Origin: Enterovirga sp.
GTDB taxonomy: Bacteria > Pseudomonadota > Alphaproteobacteria > Rhizobiales > Beijerinckiaceae
Assembly (NCBI GenBank): GCA_028290385.1
Contig: JAQGJZ010000182.1
Coordinates: 1 to 25,931, forward strand
DNA: 25,931 bases
Direction of reading: 5' to 3'
In this document: one piece after another, positions 24,596 to 25,931 of the stretch
Layout: the number at the start of each line of letters is the position of its first letter
Position numbering within the stretch: position 1 is the first letter of the stretch
Made by a program: the position numbers and the translations under genes
The notes under the pieces: model-generated
What the model was told of the DNA's origin: nothing
Database searches by the model: none
The model's input: only the letters and a program-made list of their open reading frames with translations

Positions 24596-24671
24596 CGGAA
24601 CTCCTGTCTGAGCGCTCGGCCGTGCCGATCACACACTGACAGGTGGGAACGCGCCCGCCCCCCGCCAAGCT

Positions 24672-25328
24672 TCAGCGCGGCGCCGTGACCCGGATCGGCC
24701 CGAACCGACAGGCTTCGGCATCCACCTCGGGACAGCGGCGGAAGCCCGACAGGTCCTTCTCCAGGCAGACCCGGACCTCGCGCAATTCGCCGCGCCGGCA
24801 GGTCACGGCCATCATGTCGGGCCGCAGGCCCGGATTCACTTCGGCGAAGGCCCGCTCGACGGTCGCGCCGGTGGTCTGGCCGTCGCGCGACGGGCTTTGC
24901 AGCGGCTCGGGCACCTTCACGAGGTCGCGCGCGCGGCGCACGGCCCGGAAATACGAGCTCGGATCAAGCCCGGAGCAGGTGCCGTGCTTTCGCCATTGAT
25001 GCCGGGCGAGGCCCGCATCGGGGAAAATGTCCGCCGTCTCGTCGATCACGTAGCGGGGCGCGTTGCGGCTGTCGCACTGGGACGGGTAGCCCCGCTCGTG
25101 CTGCGGCCACAGCCCATGCACGACGAAGCCGAGGCGCCGCCCCGGATCGCATTGGGCCGAGCCGCGGGATGCCCCGGTGCTTTCGCAGAAGGCGGGCGAC
25201 CAGCTCAGCGCCAGCACAAAGAAATCGAAATCGCCCGGCCGGCCGCCGCGCTCCTGCGCGGTCGCGTCGCCGAGCAGCCCGAAAAGCGCGCCGAACCCGG
25301 CGAGAAGGCCTGCGAAGCGCCGGCCCAT
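24672..25328 (-). CDS. Secreted ribonuclease T2 family protein
   Basis: The 218-residue protein has a signal peptide (about 1-25, cleavage near ATA-QE), then the RNase T2 fold. FFVLALSWSPAFC leads in, conserved active-site segment I is VVHGLWPQ (His71), and segment II is RHQWRKHGTC (His110, Lys114, His115). At the position usually occupied by the catalytic Glu of HEW there is Gln111. Six or more cysteines suggest disulfides, as in exported RNases. RNase T2 enzymes cut single-stranded RNA through a 2',3'-cyclic phosphate. The start ATG overlaps the stop of the upstream secreted-protein gene by one base (TGATG), so the two are made together. Confidence 0.9.
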   Translation of the reverse strand: MGRRFAGLLAGFGALFGLLGDATAQERGGRPGDFDFFVLALSWSPAFCESTGASRGSAQCDPGRRLGFVVHGLWPQHERGYPSQCDSRNAPRYVIDETADIFPDAGLARHQWRKHGTCSGLDPSSYFRAVRRARDLVKVPEPLQSPSRDGQTTGATVERAFAEVNPGLRPDMMAVTCRRGELREVRVCLEKDLSGFRRCPEVDAEACRFGPIRVTAPR

Positions 25329-25774
25329 CAGGGCCGGGCCATCCGGCAGGCGGGCGCAAAGGCCCAGTTGCGGTCGAGGCCCTGGATGCAGAACTCGACG
25401 CCCCAGCCGTTGCCGATGAAGTCCAGGTCCTCGCGGACGGAATAATCCACCCGGTGGCGGCGGCTGTTGGAGAGGGTCGCGGTTGCCGTGCAATAGCGGC
25501 GCGGAATGTGGTCGAGCCCCCAGGGCTTGAAGGCCAGCGGATGGATGCGCTCGAACTCGACCACGGTCAGGTTCGAGTTCCAGAACTGCGATTCCTTCTC
25601 GGCGAACTGGTTCGACATCATCGCGAGCACGGCCGGATCGCCGCAGAGCGGCAGGCGCCCCGTATACGGGATGACCCGCTTCTCGGCCGGTGTGACCTCG
25701 CGCGCCCCGGGAGCCCCGGCTGGCGAAAGGACGGCCGCGAGGCCGAGAAGGAAGGCGGGAATAAAGCGACGCAT
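25328..25774 (-). CDS. Hypothetical secreted protein coupled to RNase T2
   Basis: The 148-residue protein has a signal peptide (MRRFIPAFLLGLAAVLSPAG, cleavage near residues 20-25) and a mature part I cannot assign to a named family. Four cysteines (in LPLCGD, RYCTAT, EFCIQG and PACRMA), an aromatic-rich middle (SQFWNSNL, KPWGLDHIP) and the DYSVREDLDFIGNGWG segment suggest a compact disulfide-bonded periplasmic fold. Start 25774 is preferred over an upstream ATG at 25834, which would add a basic, non-signal extension. The one-base stop/start overlap with the RNase T2 gene points to a joint function, for example as partner or inhibitor, but that is a guess. Confidence 0.82.
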   Translation of the reverse strand: MRRFIPAFLLGLAAVLSPAGAPGAREVTPAEKRVIPYTGRLPLCGDPAVLAMMSNQFAEKESQFWNSNLTVVEFERIHPLAFKPWGLDHIPRRYCTATATLSNSRRHRVDYSVREDLDFIGNGWGVEFCIQGLDRNWAFAPACRMARP

Positions 25775-25858
25775 GGCGTGCCGGGAGCTCGTATCGACGC
25801 CGTGACCTTGGCCGCGGGGCGGCCTCCGGGTCAATGGCTCTGCCGCAACACTCGGGCG

Positions 25859-25931
25859 TCAGTAGATGGCGGTGCCGCTGTGAAGCTGCGGCTGCAGCAC
25901 CAGCGGCGCACCGACGCTGCGGCCCGGAGCG
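25859..25931 (-). CDS. 3' end of a gene cut by the window edge
   Basis: On the minus strand an open frame enters from the right edge and ends at TGA (25859-25861), giving the last 23 residues, APGRSVGAPLVLQPQ then LHSGTAIY. Third codon positions are nearly all G or C, as in the real genes here, which supports coding. The product cannot be identified from so short a tail. The 84-base gap to the next gene (25775-25858) shows no clear promoter. Confidence 0.45.
   Translation of the reverse strand, partial: APGRSVGAPLVLQPQLHSGTAIY

Overview
The window is a gene-dense, high-G+C stretch of chromosome. Its content and order fit an alphaproteobacterium of the order Hyphomicrobiales (Rhizobiales), perhaps near Methylobacteriaceae, Beijerinckiaceae or Bosea. 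The order call rests on the hisB–DUF2628–hisH–hisA–hisF–hisE–coaA arrangement divergent from hslV/hslU, an IalB-family secreted protein and an alpha-type HslV N-terminus. The family-level guess is weak. I see no rRNA, tRNA, CRISPR array, insertion sequence or phage structural gene. No gap between genes exceeds about 200 bases; the largest is 784-982.

Layout. 1-783 is a Bax-inhibitor-1 family membrane protein. 983-4257 is a YbbP/YbbA-type ABC exporter, divergent from the periplasmic SGNH hydrolase tesA (4305-4997), as in E. coli. A small unknown gene, thpR, an IalB-family protein and rlmN follow on the plus strand to 8047. On the minus strand come a small unknown lipoprotein (8044-8724) and a compact RecD/Dda-like helicase (8878-9966). 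A Spy/CpxP-like periplasmic protein (10120-10650) converges on the histidine operon.

The histidine operon runs leftward from 17557 to 10659: hisB, a DUF2628 membrane protein, hisH, hisA, a SulP-STAS-cyclic-nucleotide-binding transporter, hisF, hisE and coaA. Neighbouring genes overlap by 1-4 bases or are at most 12 bases apart, so it is very probably one transcript. The SulP gene splits the hisA-hisF pair. Divergent from it, hslV and hslU (HslVU protease) are separated by a two-gene ParD/ParE-like toxin-antitoxin module whose toxin ends three bases before hslU.

From 20249 onward lie a divergent EF-G paralogue with an altered G3 motif, a basic DUF6496 protein with a SAP/Rho-N-like tail, an MltB-type lytic transglycosylase, a DUF533/TerB-like protein, and a secreted RNase T2 translationally coupled to an unknown secreted protein. 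The 3' end of one more gene is cut by the right edge.

Most of the window is conserved housekeeping. I did not find a clearly new defence or biosynthetic system. The two arrangements most worth a second look are the toxin-antitoxin module between the two subunit genes of a protease, and the nucleotide-sensing anion transporter inside the histidine operon.
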